Assembly: GCF_019578655.1 (NCBI RefSeq)
Contig: NC_063258.1
Span: forward strand, 14,946,802 to 15,010,801
DNA: 64,000 nt
Direction: 5' to 3'
DNA from: Ricinus communis
Lineage: Eukaryota; Streptophyta; Magnoliopsida; Malpighiales; Euphorbiaceae
Below the pieces are notes generated by a model. The model saw only the letters and a program-made list of their open reading frames with translations. It did no database searches and had not been told where the DNA came from. Positions 38,640-48,560 of the stretch are shown in pieces. A program made the translations under genes and the position numbers. Numbering within the stretch: position 1 is the stretch's first letter; every line of letters begins with the position of its first letter.

Positions 38640-39200
38640 GTTCTCAAGCTTATTCATGGGGGACCACTCCTCTTTCTCAAGCTCCATATAGAATCACTCT
38701 AGCTGATTTCAAAGAGCTGAAGGTACAATTGCAAGAATTACTTGATAAAGGCTACATTAGGCCTAGAGTATTGCCTTGGGGAGCATCGATTTTGTTTGTT
38801 AAAAAGAAGGACGGCACTGTGAGATTGTGTATTGATTGCAAACAATTGAATAAGGTGACTGTTTGTAATAAATATCCATTATCACAAATTGGCTATTTAT
38901 TTGATCAACTACAAGGAGCTCATGTATTTTCTAAGACTAATTTAAGATCCAAGTATCACCAATTGAAGATTAAGGAAGCAGATGTTCCTAAAACAAGATT
39001 TAGAACTCGATACGGCCATTATGAATTTTTAGTGATATTGTTTGGGTTAACTAATTCTCCAGCTACATTCATGGACTTGATGAATGGGGTATTCAAGCCT
39101 TATTTAGACAATTTTGTAATTATGTTTATAGATGACATTCTGATGTACACACGAATACAAGAGCAACACGCAAAGCACTTGAGGATTGTATTACAAGTAT
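38640..39200 (+). pseudogene. Tekay/Del-like chromovirus reverse transcriptase, remnant
   Basis: A single frame of 157 codons (38729-39202) covers most of the RT palm and fingers: [55 protein letters not shown] text, [14 protein letters not shown] and [10 protein letters not shown]. The last keeps the paired aspartates of the active site. The upstream start has a [11 protein letters not shown] motif, standard for the Del/Tekay group. A stop follows LQV where the family continues. A family B copy lies directly upstream, so gag and protease are absent. Confidence 0.88.
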
Positions 39201-39880
39201 GAGTTTTGGCTAGAGATAGTGGTATTTTTAGGGCATAACATTTCATCCAAGGGAGTATATATTGATCTGAAGAAAATTAAAGCGATCGTTAGTTAGAAAT
39301 AACCTACGAATGTGTATGAGATACATAGTTTTTTAGGATTAGTAGGCTATTATAGGAGGTTTGTGAAAACTTCTCTATCGTTGCTTTAGCTTTGACAAAT
39401 TTATTAAGGAAGAATGTGAAGCTTGTATGGAATAAATGCTAAGGCAGTTTTAATGAACTGAAGGCATGCTTAACTTCAGGACTAGTTTTGACACTACCAA
39501 TGACAAGGCAAGAATATGTTATGTACAATGATGCGTCCATAAATGGTTTGGGTTGCGTACTGATGCAATAAGGTAAGGTGATAGCATATGCCTTTTGTCA
39601 GTTAAGACCACCTGAGTTGAATTATCCTACACATGACCTTGAGTTAGCAGTAGTTGTTTTTGCTTTGAAGATTTGGAGGCATTATTTATATGGCGAGAAG
39701 TGCTAGATTTTCACAGACCACAAGAGTTTGAAATACCTATTAAGCCAAAAGGAGTTGAATTTTAGGCAAAGGAGATGAGGTGAGTTATTAAAGGATTACG
39801 ATTGCACCATTAAGTATCATATAGTGTAGTAGCAGATGCACTTAGCAGGAAGTCCTCAAGTAACTTATCTTATATTCATA
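39201..39880 (+). pseudogene. Tekay/Del-like RT connection and RNase H, remnant
   Basis: In broken frames: VFLGHNISSKGVYID, FLGLVGYYRRFVK, then RNase H motifs YVMYNDASINGLGCVLM, a TAA where the family has Gln before [44 protein letters not shown] and VVADALSRK. The RNase H domain would degrade the RNA template during reverse transcription. The frame has at least six interruptions, so it is inactive. Order and spacing match the family, with small losses such as the one before SVVADAL. Confidence 0.82.
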
Positions 39881-40860
39881 CTATGAGAATTCCATTGTTA
39901 CTTGAGTTGAGGGCAATAAATATAGAGTTAGCTCAGGGTGAGAATCGAGCATTGCTAGCCACTTTGAAGGTTCGACGAGTGCTAATTGATAGAATCAAAG
40001 AGGCACAAGGTCAAGATGAGCAATTGGTGAAAATCAAGGAACAAGTTCAATAAGGTAACCTGGTAGATTTTATTATCTCAGAGAATGATATTTTTCTTTA
40101 CTGGGGTAGATTATGTGTACCCAATGTTTAAGCTCTTAAAAGGGAGATAATGGAGGAAGCACACAATTTAACATATGCCATGCATCCGGGGAGCACTAAA
40201 TGTACCAGACCTTAAAGGATAATTATTGGTGGCTGGGGATGAAGAAGAATATTATAAAGTTTGTGAATAAATGTTTGGTGTGCCAATAAGTTAAAGCAGA
40301 ACACAACATCCAGTAGGAACATTGCAACCTTTTCCTATTCCTGAATGGAAATAGGAGCATATTACTATGGATTTTGTGATAGGATTGCCTAGGACCCAAT
40401 AGAGACATGATGGTGTTTGGGTGATAGTGCATAGATTGACTAAGTCAGCTCACTTCTTGCTTGTAAAGGTGAATTAATAATTGGATAAACTTGTTGAAAC
40501 CTACATTCGGGACGTAGTGAGATTGCATGGTCAGTCAGAGAGAATAATTCAAACACTAGAAGATATGTTTGAACTTGCGTGATGGAATTTCATGGTAGTT
40601 GGCGATTAATGGAGTTTGCCCACAACAACTTTCATTCGAGCTTAAGGTTGGCAGCTTACGAAGCATTATATGGTAAGAAGTGCAAGACTCTAATTTGTTA
40701 GGATGAAGTTGGAGAAAAGTAGTTAATTGGTCTAGAAATTTTACAGATGACAACTGAGAAGATTCAGTTAATCCGAGATCGACTAAAGGAAGCTTAAGAT
40801 AGACAAAAGAGTTATGCAGACTTAAAAAGGGAACCGATTAAATATATTATGGGTGACAAG
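39881..40860 (+). pseudogene. Tekay/Del-like integrase, remnant with catalytic-core deletion
   Basis: Zinc-binding part: REIMEEAHNLTYAMHPGSTK followed by NKCLVCQ. Core start: ITMDFVIGLPRT and VHRLTKSAHFL, giving the first catalytic Asp. After RDVVRLHG (about 40530) the sequence jumps to QSERIIQTLEDM. The stretch that normally holds the second Asp (a DRD motif) and the Phe-His-Pro-Gln-Thr region is missing, about 40 codons, with Gly at both edges. Later parts keep YEALYGKKCKT-like text and RDRLKEAQDRQKSYAD. Many stops are present. Confidence 0.82.
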
Positions 40861-41286
40861 GTTTTCCTTAATATTTCACCATGAAAAGGAGTATTACGGT
40901 TTGGTAAAAGAGGGAAATTAAGCCCCAGGTACATTGGTCTATTTCAGGTGATTCAAAGGATTGGTCCAGTAGCTTATATATTGGCTTTACCTCCAGAATT
41001 ATCTCAAATTCATGATGTTTTCCACATTTCTATGTTAAGAAGGTATAGGAATGATCCTAGTCATATTTTACAAGCTCAACCTTTAGAAATAAAGGATAAT
41101 TTGTCTTATGAGGAAAGATCGGTTGGCATTTTAGCTAAAGAAATTAAAGAGTTAAGAAACAAGACTATTCCTTTAGTGAAAGTATTATGGAAACATCATG
41201 GAAATGAGGAAGCAACTTGGGAGTGGGAGGAGGATATCAGAAACCAATACCCTAATCTGTTTAATTTTGAGGATAAAATTTCATAA
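40861..41286 (+). pseudogene. Tekay/Del-like integrase C-terminus with chromodomain-like end
   Basis: A 112-codon open frame at 40948-41286, preceded in frame-shifted form by GDKVFLNISP and FGKRGKLSPRYIG. It holds VFHISMLRRYRNDPSHI, NLSYEERSVGILAKEIKELR, VKVLWKHHGNEEATWEWEED and a QYPNLF end. The last 50 residues match the group of chromodomain-type ends in Del/Tekay elements, which are thought to guide insertion into heterochromatin. This is the best-preserved piece of the element. The stop at 41284-41286 lies next to the polypurine tract. Confidence 0.85.
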
Positions 41287-41298
41287 GGTGGGGAGAAT
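41285..41298 (+). other. Polypurine tract before the Tekay/Del-like 3' LTR
   Basis: aaggtggggagaat ends directly before TGTCACACCC. Position and composition fit priming of plus-strand DNA synthesis. Confidence 0.8.
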
Positions 41299-41985
41299 TG
41301 TCACACCCGTATTCTAAATATGTATTCATCCTTTTAGCATTGCATACATTAAAGCTTGAAGAGTTGGATTCAAATTCAAGGCTCATTAATCTAATTCAGT
41401 TTATTGGGCTTGAATAAATCTAATATGGGCTTAATGAGCATAAAGAAGCACAAAAGGGAGTTTGGGCCTAATTAGGTCCACCAAAGATGGCCCATGCATG
41501 TGACTTAAAGAAACTAAGGATTCTTACTCCTAATGTGCGGCTACATAGTATTTTAGGAGTATTAGGACTTTATTTTTAGTTATCTCTTTTAGTTAGGATG
41601 TTTATCTCTATCCTATTTGAGCTGTATTTCCTTAATAGCTTAGAATTAGGGTTTTCTAAAGGCTATAAAAGCCTAGTACGGATTTTCGAGCTCATGGATT
41701 GATGATTAATATATTTTGTGAGTTTATACTCTATTCTTAGTTCTTGTTGGAGCTAATTTGAACTTATCAAGCAATTCATTATTTATGGCATTCAAATCCC
41801 ACCTATCAACTTAGAACCCATACTAAATTATGGCGTCTTCTGCCTCTAATACCTTAGGTTTGATAGTTGAATATACTTAAAGGGTCTAAGGTTTCCATTG
41901 ACCTAGTTCTTATCATAAAAGACTCCATTGTATACGAGTTTATTCCTTTGATATAGGTTAGGTTTGTATCACAAAAGACTCCATT
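41299..41985 (+). mobile_element. 3' LTR of the Tekay/Del-like element (LTR D)
   Basis: Begins TGTCACACCCG at the polypurine tract. TATA-like tataaaa lies at 41664-41670 with a leader after it. The part 41345-41515 matches the minus strand at 53870-53990 closely, including gcttgaagagttggattcaa and ttggacttgaataaatct-like text. The 3' limit is uncertain: similarity to the minus-strand copy fades near 41900, and the end may be truncated or rearranged, since kaaagactccattg occurs twice near 41930 and 41970. Confidence 0.75.
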
Positions 41986-42240
41986 GATTTAAGAAAAATA
42001 TCCTCACTCTTCACCAATTCAACTTTTGCTTCATCCTAATCATCATTAATGATTTCTTCAATTTTGAATTCACACAAGGATAGATAATTATTATTTTTCT
42101 CACAATCTTCAATCATTGTGTCTTTAAAATCTTCATTGACTTTAATATTTACCTCTTTTACATCATCTTGATTGCTTTTCAATGTTGGCTTATGCTCAGC
42201 TTTATTTTGGAGATGCTTAGCATAACTATAAATCGACTCC
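41986..42240 (-). pseudogene. Unrecognised acidic/lysine-rich coding fragment
   Basis: On the minus strand one frame from about 42218 to 41990 reads through about 60 codons rich in Lys, Glu, Asp and Asn (for example NQDDVKEVNIKVNEDFKDT and CEKNNNYLSLCEFKIEEI), one stop, then about 15 more codons. It may be the spacer between gag and RT of a chromovirus. Part of it (ttttacatcatcttgattgc near 42158) resembles 45549-45570. I do not recognise the product. Confidence 0.35.
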
Positions 42241-42269
42241 TTTAATTTTAAAAGAATTATGAATAATCA

Positions 42270-43690
42270 AATTGATATCCTTGATAGTATAAATGTTTGC
42301 ATGCTTGATTTTGAGTTATTTTAAAGCAATTTATGTTTTTTTTTTGTATTAGGACCACCTTGTTTTAGTTTCCTTTATGTCTTAAGTGTTTTTCTAGGTA
42401 CATCATCAAAGTTAGAGAGAAATCAGACCAAAATCGGGCACGTTAGATTGTTCAACACACTCGCTCTGAGGAGCACGATCAGGGTCAGAGGGCGTGTTGA
42501 AATGCCTTTCCTATGGCAATTTAAAGCGATTTCCAACATAGTTTCCAAGAGTGACACAGCCTAGGACTATGTCTGTGCTGAGGAGCACGGCCAAATCCAA
42601 GCTGTGCTGAAGAAGGCCAAATGTACACTTTTAGATCAACATGACATGGATTCAGTACGGCCTAAATCCAGGCCATGTTGGATCCCAAAACCTAAGTTAA
42701 AACAAAAGAGAGAAAAGGAAAAAAGGGAAAAACAAAGGAGAAGAAGAGAATTTTGGACTATTCAAGATAGGCCTTAGGAGCTAACTTCCAAATGATCAAG
42801 AAAAGGAAAACGAAGATGAATTCTACTTCAAAATCATCAAGATAACCGATCTTTAGGATTGGATCCAAGGTTCAAGGAAAGAGGGGATAACATCTTAACA
42901 TTTGAGAAAAGGGTGTTCATGTTCTTTTCAATTCTTATCAACTTTATGTTCCATTCTATTTTACTTTAATCATGAACATATGTAGCTAATTCTATCAAAC
43001 CCATTTAGGGGCAATCTTTAGCCATACTAGGCTTGTTTGGTGCTTAGATGATTGGATTATTGATTTAAGATTGTAGTTTTCATTCAAGTATAATAAAATT
43101 TATTGTTCTTCTTCATTATTGAATCAATTTGAGAACTCCTTTGTAATTGAGAAATTCAATTGAGTCTGGACAACTGCTTGTGTGATTAGGTGATTTGCAT
43201 CCTAGAGATAAGTGTAATAGCTTACTGGAATAAGAACTAGAAATCTTATTACTGTAATTTAAAGATTAATGCTATTCTAAAATCGATTGTTTGGAAGAGA
43301 TTCTAACTTTAGATCTTTAGGGTTATTGGTTAACTCAAGAGAGAAGCCAATTCATTTAAGAAATTACCCACATATCGCAATTCTTAATAAATTAATTCAT
43401 AAATTATTGTTTGTAAGCGGGCTAGCTAGAGTGATCCCCAATTGGGTTAACTCATCTTATTATCCTTTTTGAACTTCTATTCTCTTCATTAAAATTTAGC
43501 TTTTAATTGCATTCTTAATTATTTTTAGTTAATAATCTTCACCACCTTTTGATCGGTTAGATAATAGGAATAGCGTAGTAGCAATAGTTTCTCAGTTCTT
43601 GTGGGATACAATATTGATACTTGCCATAGCTAGATTACATTCGATAAGTGCACTTGCCTGTAGATTGCTAGTCATGTTAGCAAGCTATCA
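42270..43690 (+). repeat. 5' LTR of the long Athila-like element (LTR F)
   Basis: 1421 bp, starting TGATATCCTTG and ending AAGCTATCA. The start is confirmed by the reverse-complement copy that ends at 51069. It contains several degraded copies of the acacgg/ccgtgtt motif between 42450 and 42690 and the end pattern tgggatacaatattgatact (43603-43622), which has the same layout as the end of the shorter Athila-like LTR (gaccttgatactcgcc). U3-R-U5 limits were not resolved. Confidence 0.85.
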
Positions 43691-43713
43691 AGTTATTAGC
43701 GTTGTTGCCAGGG
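43691..43713 (+). other. Primer binding site, tRNA-Asp type, decayed
   Basis: agttattagcgttgttgcca is a changed form of the TTGGCGCCGTTGCCGGGGA-type Athila primer site and starts directly after the LTR. Confidence 0.75.
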
Positions 43714-43847
43714 AGTTTGTTTTGAGAAATATTATGAACTATGTGTTCTTGTTAATTTAGCCATTTACTATTTATTCTTTATTTGTTTCTTGTTCAATTT
43801 CTTTTTTATTCATTTGTGTTGTGGGTATTTATTGTTTCAAGTAGTGT

Positions 43848-45282
43848 ATGACGAGGAGGTCCAATCTTGATCTAGTAGACCCTCTACTAGAACTAGAGCG
43901 ATCCCTCAGGCAATTGAGAAAGCGATTGAACGTAGAGGAAGAAGAGATTCAGGTTAGAAAATCCGTACACAAGAGTGAGTCTGGAAACATTACAGTAGAG
44001 ATGGCAGATGCCAACGACAACAATGACAATAAAGGAAGGGGAAACCATCGTTGGAGGGGATATGAACATGCATTACGAGACCGGCTGTTACCGCCAATAA
44101 TTTTGAAATATAGCCTAATGTTATTTAGATGGTGCAACAAACGATTTAGTTTAGAGGCTTACGAGATGAGGATCCTAATGCACATATAGCAAGTTTCTTA
44201 GAGATTTGTGATACCTTCAAGATTAATAGGACAACAGATGATGCAATTCGTCTCCACTTGTCCCCATTTTCCTTAAGGGATAGAGCAAAGCAGTGGCTAT
44301 AGTCACTACCTCCTAACACTATCACTATCTGGGATTTTTTGGCAGAGAAATCTCTATTAAGTACTTTTCTCCCTCTAAAACTGCTAAACTTAAAGATGAC
44401 ATATTTTTTTTTATGCAGTTTGACAATGAGTCGATGTACGACACTTACAAGAGGTACAAGGACCTACTGCAATGGTGCCCACACCATGGAATACTAATCT
44501 GGTTACAGGTACAAACTTTTTATAATGGTTTGAATTTGGCTACTAAGCAGATGGTAGATGCAGCTGCAGGTGGTTCTTTGAGCAGTAAGACACTAGAGCA
44601 AGCCCAAAGCTTGATTGAGGAGATTCTTAAAAACAATTACTAGTCGCACACTACTAGGAGCAGAATGGGAGGTCAAGGGAGTGTACACCAGTTGGATGCC
44701 ACTGCAGCCTTGGCAGCTCAAGTGGAGTTATTATCCAAGAAACTTGATCAACTCTAGATGCCTGTCCAAGCAGCTCAAGCAAGCTGTGACTTTTGTGGTG
44801 GCCTGCATTATAGTAGTAACTGTATACCAGGAGATATGTTTGCTTCCTCTTCTTTATCTAACCATGAATTGGTGGACTATATGGGAAGTCAGCCCAGGCA
44901 GCAGAACAACCCATATAGAAACACCTATAATCCGGGATGGAGAAATCATCCAAACTTCGGATGGAGGAACAACAATAACCAGGGGCCACCAGGATTTCAG
45001 TAACTACATCAACAGTTGCAACAATTTGTTCTCCCACCTCAGTCTTCTCAGGCTCAAGAGAAAAAGCCTAACTTAGAGCAGCTGATGATGAAGTTTGTGT
45101 TCGCTTCAAAAAATAGATTCCAGCAAACGAACGCAGCTCTTAGAAATCAACAGGCCTCCATTCAGAACTTGGATAATCAGATAGGCCAAATTTCTAAGAT
45201 GATGATTGAGAGGCAGCCAGGGACTTTGCCTAGTAATATGGAGTCTAACCCGAGAGAGCACGTGAAGGCTGTCACTTTATTG
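43848..45282 (+). pseudogene. Athila-like gag
   Basis: The frame starts MTRRSNLDLVDPLLELE with a charged N-terminus (43848-44189) and then shifts. The capsid part has EDPNAHIASFLEICDTFKI, DDAIRLHLSPFSLRDRAKQW, a TAG next to it, MYDTYKRYKDLLQWCPHHG, QVQTFYNGLNLATKQMVDAA and QAQSLIEEI. After another break comes the nucleocapsid finger CDFCGGLHYSSNC (44788-44826, Cys-X2-Cys-X3-His-X4-Cys) and a Asn/Pro/Trp-rich end (NPYRNTYNPGWRNHPNFGW). The last part has QQASIQNLDNQIGQISKMM and REHVKAVTL. The order and motifs are those of Athila gag, which packages RNA into virus-like particles. At least five interruptions make it inactive. Confidence 0.88.
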
Positions 45283-45617
45283 GTAGATATGATTATAATC
45301 AAGTTTCTTCATTTTAGCTTAATTTCTTTCCTTTTGTTAATCTTTTGAGATGTTTTTTTTGGTTGATCTTCTTTGACTCCTAGATTGTATTGGATGATTG
45401 GTGAAACTTAATTACTTATGTTGGTAGGCAGGTTTATATTGTTAATGATAGGTTTACCAAATACCAACCCTATCAATAGCATTCATATTGTTTTCATTTG
45501 TTTTGAATTTTTAATTTTATACACTAAATGCAAATACCAACCCTCTTTTACATCATCTTTATTGCCTTTCAATTTTTTAAGTATATTCCTATTTCTAATG
45601 ATGATGATGTTGTGCAG
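45283..45617 (+). other. 335-bp GT...AG segment interrupting the gag-protease frame
   Basis: The frame ...VKAVTLL ends exactly before gtagatatg, and a frame beginning EDSGRKDG starts exactly after ttgtgcag. Removing the 335 bp, which is not a multiple of three, would place both parts in one frame at phase 0. The segment is T-rich before its 3' end and has intron-like borders. Against an intron, part of it (45549-45575) resembles the fragment at 42150-42180, so it could be inserted retroelement debris. Confidence 0.5.
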
Positions 45618-46418
45618 GAAGATTCGGGTAGGAAAGATGGAGATAGCAAGGTGATGGAGTTAGAGAAGATAGAGGCCAGGAAGAAGAGTCCTCTGAGGGA
45701 ATACCAGCCCCCGATCCCATATCCTGCCAGGTTAAAGCAGGAGAAAGTTGATCAGTAGTTCATTAAGTTTCTTAACTTGTTTAAACAACTGTGAATGAAC
45801 TTACCTTTTGTTGAAGCTATTTCACAGATGCCCAGGTATATGAAGTTCTTAAAGGAAATCTTTAGCAACAATAGGAAGTTAGAGGACTTGGCGATCGTGA
45901 CTTTAAATGAGGAGTGTTAAGCTATACTTCAAAACAAATTGGTAGAGAAGAAGCATGATCTAGGGAGTTTTACTGTCCCTTGTGTGATTGGTGATTTGAC
46001 AAGTAGCAATGCTTTAGCTGACTTAGGAGCTAGGATTAATTTAATGTCGTATGGTTTGTTTACCAAGTTAGGGCTAGGTGAGATGAAACCCACTAGGATG
46101 AGCATACAGTTAGTTGATAGGACTGTTAAGTATCCTAGGGGTATTGTGGAGGATGTACTCGTTAAGGTTGGCAAATTTATATTTCCTATTGACTTTATGA
46201 TCATGGACATGGATGGTGAGAGTAACATACCTTTAATTTTAGGTCGACCTTTCCTTGCAACGTCTAGGGCTATTATAGATGTTTATGATGGGAAGCTTAA
46301 ACTTAGGGTAGGGGATAAAATTGTCACCTTTGATTTGAATCATTCTATGAGACAGTCCTTAGATCATGATGATACTATATTTTCTGTTGATTTACTTGAT
46401 GATGTTATTGATATATAG
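45618..46418 (+). pseudogene. Athila-like aspartic protease region
   Basis: Starts with a Lys/Glu-rich linker and a REYQPPIPYPARLKQEK motif, a TAG in place of a family residue near 45756, then FVEAISQMPRYMKFLKEI and VTLNEEC. The protease frame (45939-46418, 159 codons) has DLGSFTVPCVIGDL, the active-site region ALADLGARINLMSYGLF (Asp-Leu-Gly in place of the usual Asp-Thr-Gly, as is common in Athila), QLVDRTVKYPRGIVEDVLVK and IPLILGRPFLATSRAIIDV. It would process Gag-Pol. The protease domain itself is uninterrupted. Confidence 0.88.
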
Positions 46419-46918
46419 TTGTAGAAAATATTGCTTAATGATCCCTTATGAGTTGCCTTACAGGCAGAGGATGAGCATGAGCTATCCAATGAGAGTGTGT
46501 TGGAGCAACTTACACTTTTGTTAGCTAATGAACCAAGCAAGAATACTGATAATAGGAACCACTAGCTCTTGGGTTGAAAGAGCTCCCAAAGCACCTCAAT
46601 TATGCATATCTAGATGAGGATAACATGTTGCCTTTCATCCTAGCAGCAGACTTGGCACCTGAAGAGAGGGAGATGACTTTGGCCTATCTTAGGAAGTACC
46701 AAAAGGCGTTTGCTTGGCAAATTGCTGACATTCCTAGGATTAGTACTAGTTACTACTGCAGAAGATCTTTATTGAGGATAGTTGCCGGCTAATGGTGCAA
46801 CCACAACGCAGACTGAACCCGAACATGAAGGAAGTGGTTAAAAAGGAGGTGACTTTTATGCAGGTTTGATTTACCCTATATATGATAATTCCTAGGTTAG
46901 TCCTGTGTAGGTAGTTCC
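46419..46918 (+). pseudogene. Athila-like linker before RT
   Basis: EDEHELSNESVLEQLTLLLA (46465-46525), then LKELPKHLNYAYLDEDNMLP and FILAADLAPEEREMTLAYLR, RKYQKAFAWQIADIPRIS, and after a break NMKEVVKKEV. This region precedes the fingers of RT in Athila elements. Breaks lie near 46565, 46790 and 46860. Confidence 0.75.
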
Positions 46919-47740
46919 TAAAAAGGGATGTATGACCGTGGTTAAAAATGAGAAGGACGAGCTTATACTGACTAGAATGGTAACGGACTTTCGAGTGTGT
47001 ATAGATTACAGAAGGCTAAATGATGCCACTCGAAAGGACCATTTTCCCCTTCCTTTTATTGATAAAAAATATTGGAAAGGTTGTTTGGGCATTTCCTTTT
47101 TTTGTGATTCCGCTTCATTTTTCTTTATCCTCCAAAGTCAGGATTTCGTCTAATAGTCCATTTTTCCTCTATCTGAAGCCTATTCTACTAGCCGCAAGGA
47201 AAATGCTTTTTTTTCTTTGAAAAAAAAAAGAAAGACCGGGGAAAGAACCTAATAAGACCCTGTACGAAGCGAAATCAAAGAATATTGGCGAACGCTTCTT
47301 TAACCTTAGACTCGTTAGTCATCGTTCTGTGAAGGAGTGGGCAAATAAACATCTTAAACTGAGTAAAGCATCAGAATCTTTTCCACCCCCAAATATTTTG
47401 TAAAAAGCTTATGAAATTTTATTATTTTTTAAATGGTTTTTCAGGTTACTTCCAGATTCCCATTGCATCTGAAGACCAGGAGAAGACAATCTTTACATGC
47501 CCGTATGGGAGGATGCCATTCAGATTATGCAATGCACATTCGACTTTTTAAAGGTGTATAATGGCGATCTTCCACGATATGATTGAGAATTTCTATGGAG
47601 GTCTTTATGAATGACTTTTCTATATTTGGTAACTCTTTTACTCACTATTTATATAATCTGGAATGCATGCTTGAGCATTCTGTGGATGTTAACCTAGTCC
47701 TTAATTGAGAAAAGTGTCATTTTATGGTGAGGGAAGGTAT
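46919..47740 (+). pseudogene. Athila-like reverse transcriptase, split by a 328-bp insert
   Basis: First half: MTVVKNEKDELILTRMVTDF, RVCIDYRRLNDATRKDHFP, LPFID and, one frame over, ILERLFGHFLFL up to about 47105. Second half resumes at about 47434 with GFSGYFQIPIASEDQEKT, FTCPYG, RMPFRLCNAHSTF and IFHDMIENF. The MDDF active-site box should lie near 47600, but the text there (gtctttatgaatgacttttc) reads VFMNDF, so one catalytic Asp is changed to Asn. The end holds EKCHFMV. Inactive on several counts. Confidence 0.82.
47106..47433. other. Foreign-looking insert inside the RT domain
   Basis: About 328 bp lie between the codons for ...FLFLD and GFSGYF, with no similarity to RT. The segment has a run of eight or more T followed shortly by ten A (47208-47229), gaaagaccggggaaagaacc (47232-47251) and a mixed-composition part to about 47380, followed by an AT-rich end. 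The composition is less AT-rich than the surroundings in 47230-47390 and reminds me of plant mitochondrial intergenic DNA, but I cannot identify it. No target-site duplication longer than two or three bases is visible. Confidence 0.55.
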
Positions 47741-48560
47741 AGTGCTGGAACACAAAATTTCACATGAGGGGATGGAGGTCGATAGGACCAAGGTGGATAC
47801 TATTACTAAATTACCCCCACCTAGTTCAGTTAAGGCTGTTAGGAGTCTCTTAGGTCATGCAGGTTTCTATAGGAGGTTTATTAAGAACTTCTCTAAGATT
47901 GATAGACCTTTAACTCAATTGCTTGTAAAGGATGCACCTTTAGTATTTTCTGATGATTGTTTGCATGCTTTTGAGTTGTTGCAGGAGAAACTAACAATAT
48001 CCCTGATTATGGTCTCACTTAATTGGGAGCTATCATTTGAGCTTATGTGCAATGCTAGTGATTTTGCAGTTGGAGCTGTTTTATGCTAGTGATTTTGCAG
48101 TTGGAGCTATTTTATGATAGTCTAACCAATTTACTATGCTAGCAAGACATTGGCTGATGTCCAGGAGCACTACACCACTATTGAAAAGGAGCTTATGGCT
48201 ATTATTTTAGCATTTGACAAGTTCATATCTTATTTGGTGCTATCAAAAACTGTGGTCTATATGGACCATTCCACACTCAGGTACTTGTTTAGCAAGAATG
48301 ATGCATAGCCTAGACTTATTCGTTGGATTCTGTTGTTGCAAGAGTTTGATATTGAGATCAAGGATAAGAAAGGTGTTGAGAACTTAGCAACAGACCACCT
48401 TTCTATGCTAGAAAACCTGACTTTGGAGGCGCTTGATGACAATTTTTTAGATGAGTTCCTATGCTCAGTTCAGGTTAATTCTGATATCCTTTGGTTTTCT
48501 AATTTTGCAAACTATCTGATTGCTAAAGTCCTTCCGAAGTGTATGACATTTCAGTAAAAG
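47741..48560 (+). pseudogene. Athila-like RT connection and RNase H
   Basis: The frame 47724-48089 has GIVLEHKISHEGMEVDRTK, LLGHAGFYRRFIKNFSKID, LVKDAPLVFSDDCLHAFELL and the RNase H start SFELMCNASDFAVGAVL, where the family's CDASD is changed to CNASD. A 31-bp tandem duplication then shifts the frame. It continues with [60 protein letters not shown] and [16 protein letters not shown]. Stops lie near 48118 and 48307. Confidence 0.85.
48054..48115. repeat. 31-bp tandem duplication in RNase H
   Basis: gctagtgattttgcagttgg and the next 11 bases occur twice in a row (48054-48084 and 48085-48115) with one difference. It causes a frameshift and a stop in the RNase H domain, so it arose after the element lost selection, or inactivated it. 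Confidence 0.95.

Noticed and set aside
45418..45654. Small hydrophobic frame inside the intron-like segment
   Set aside because: T-rich composition explains it; it crosses the border into gag-protease coding sequence in another frame.
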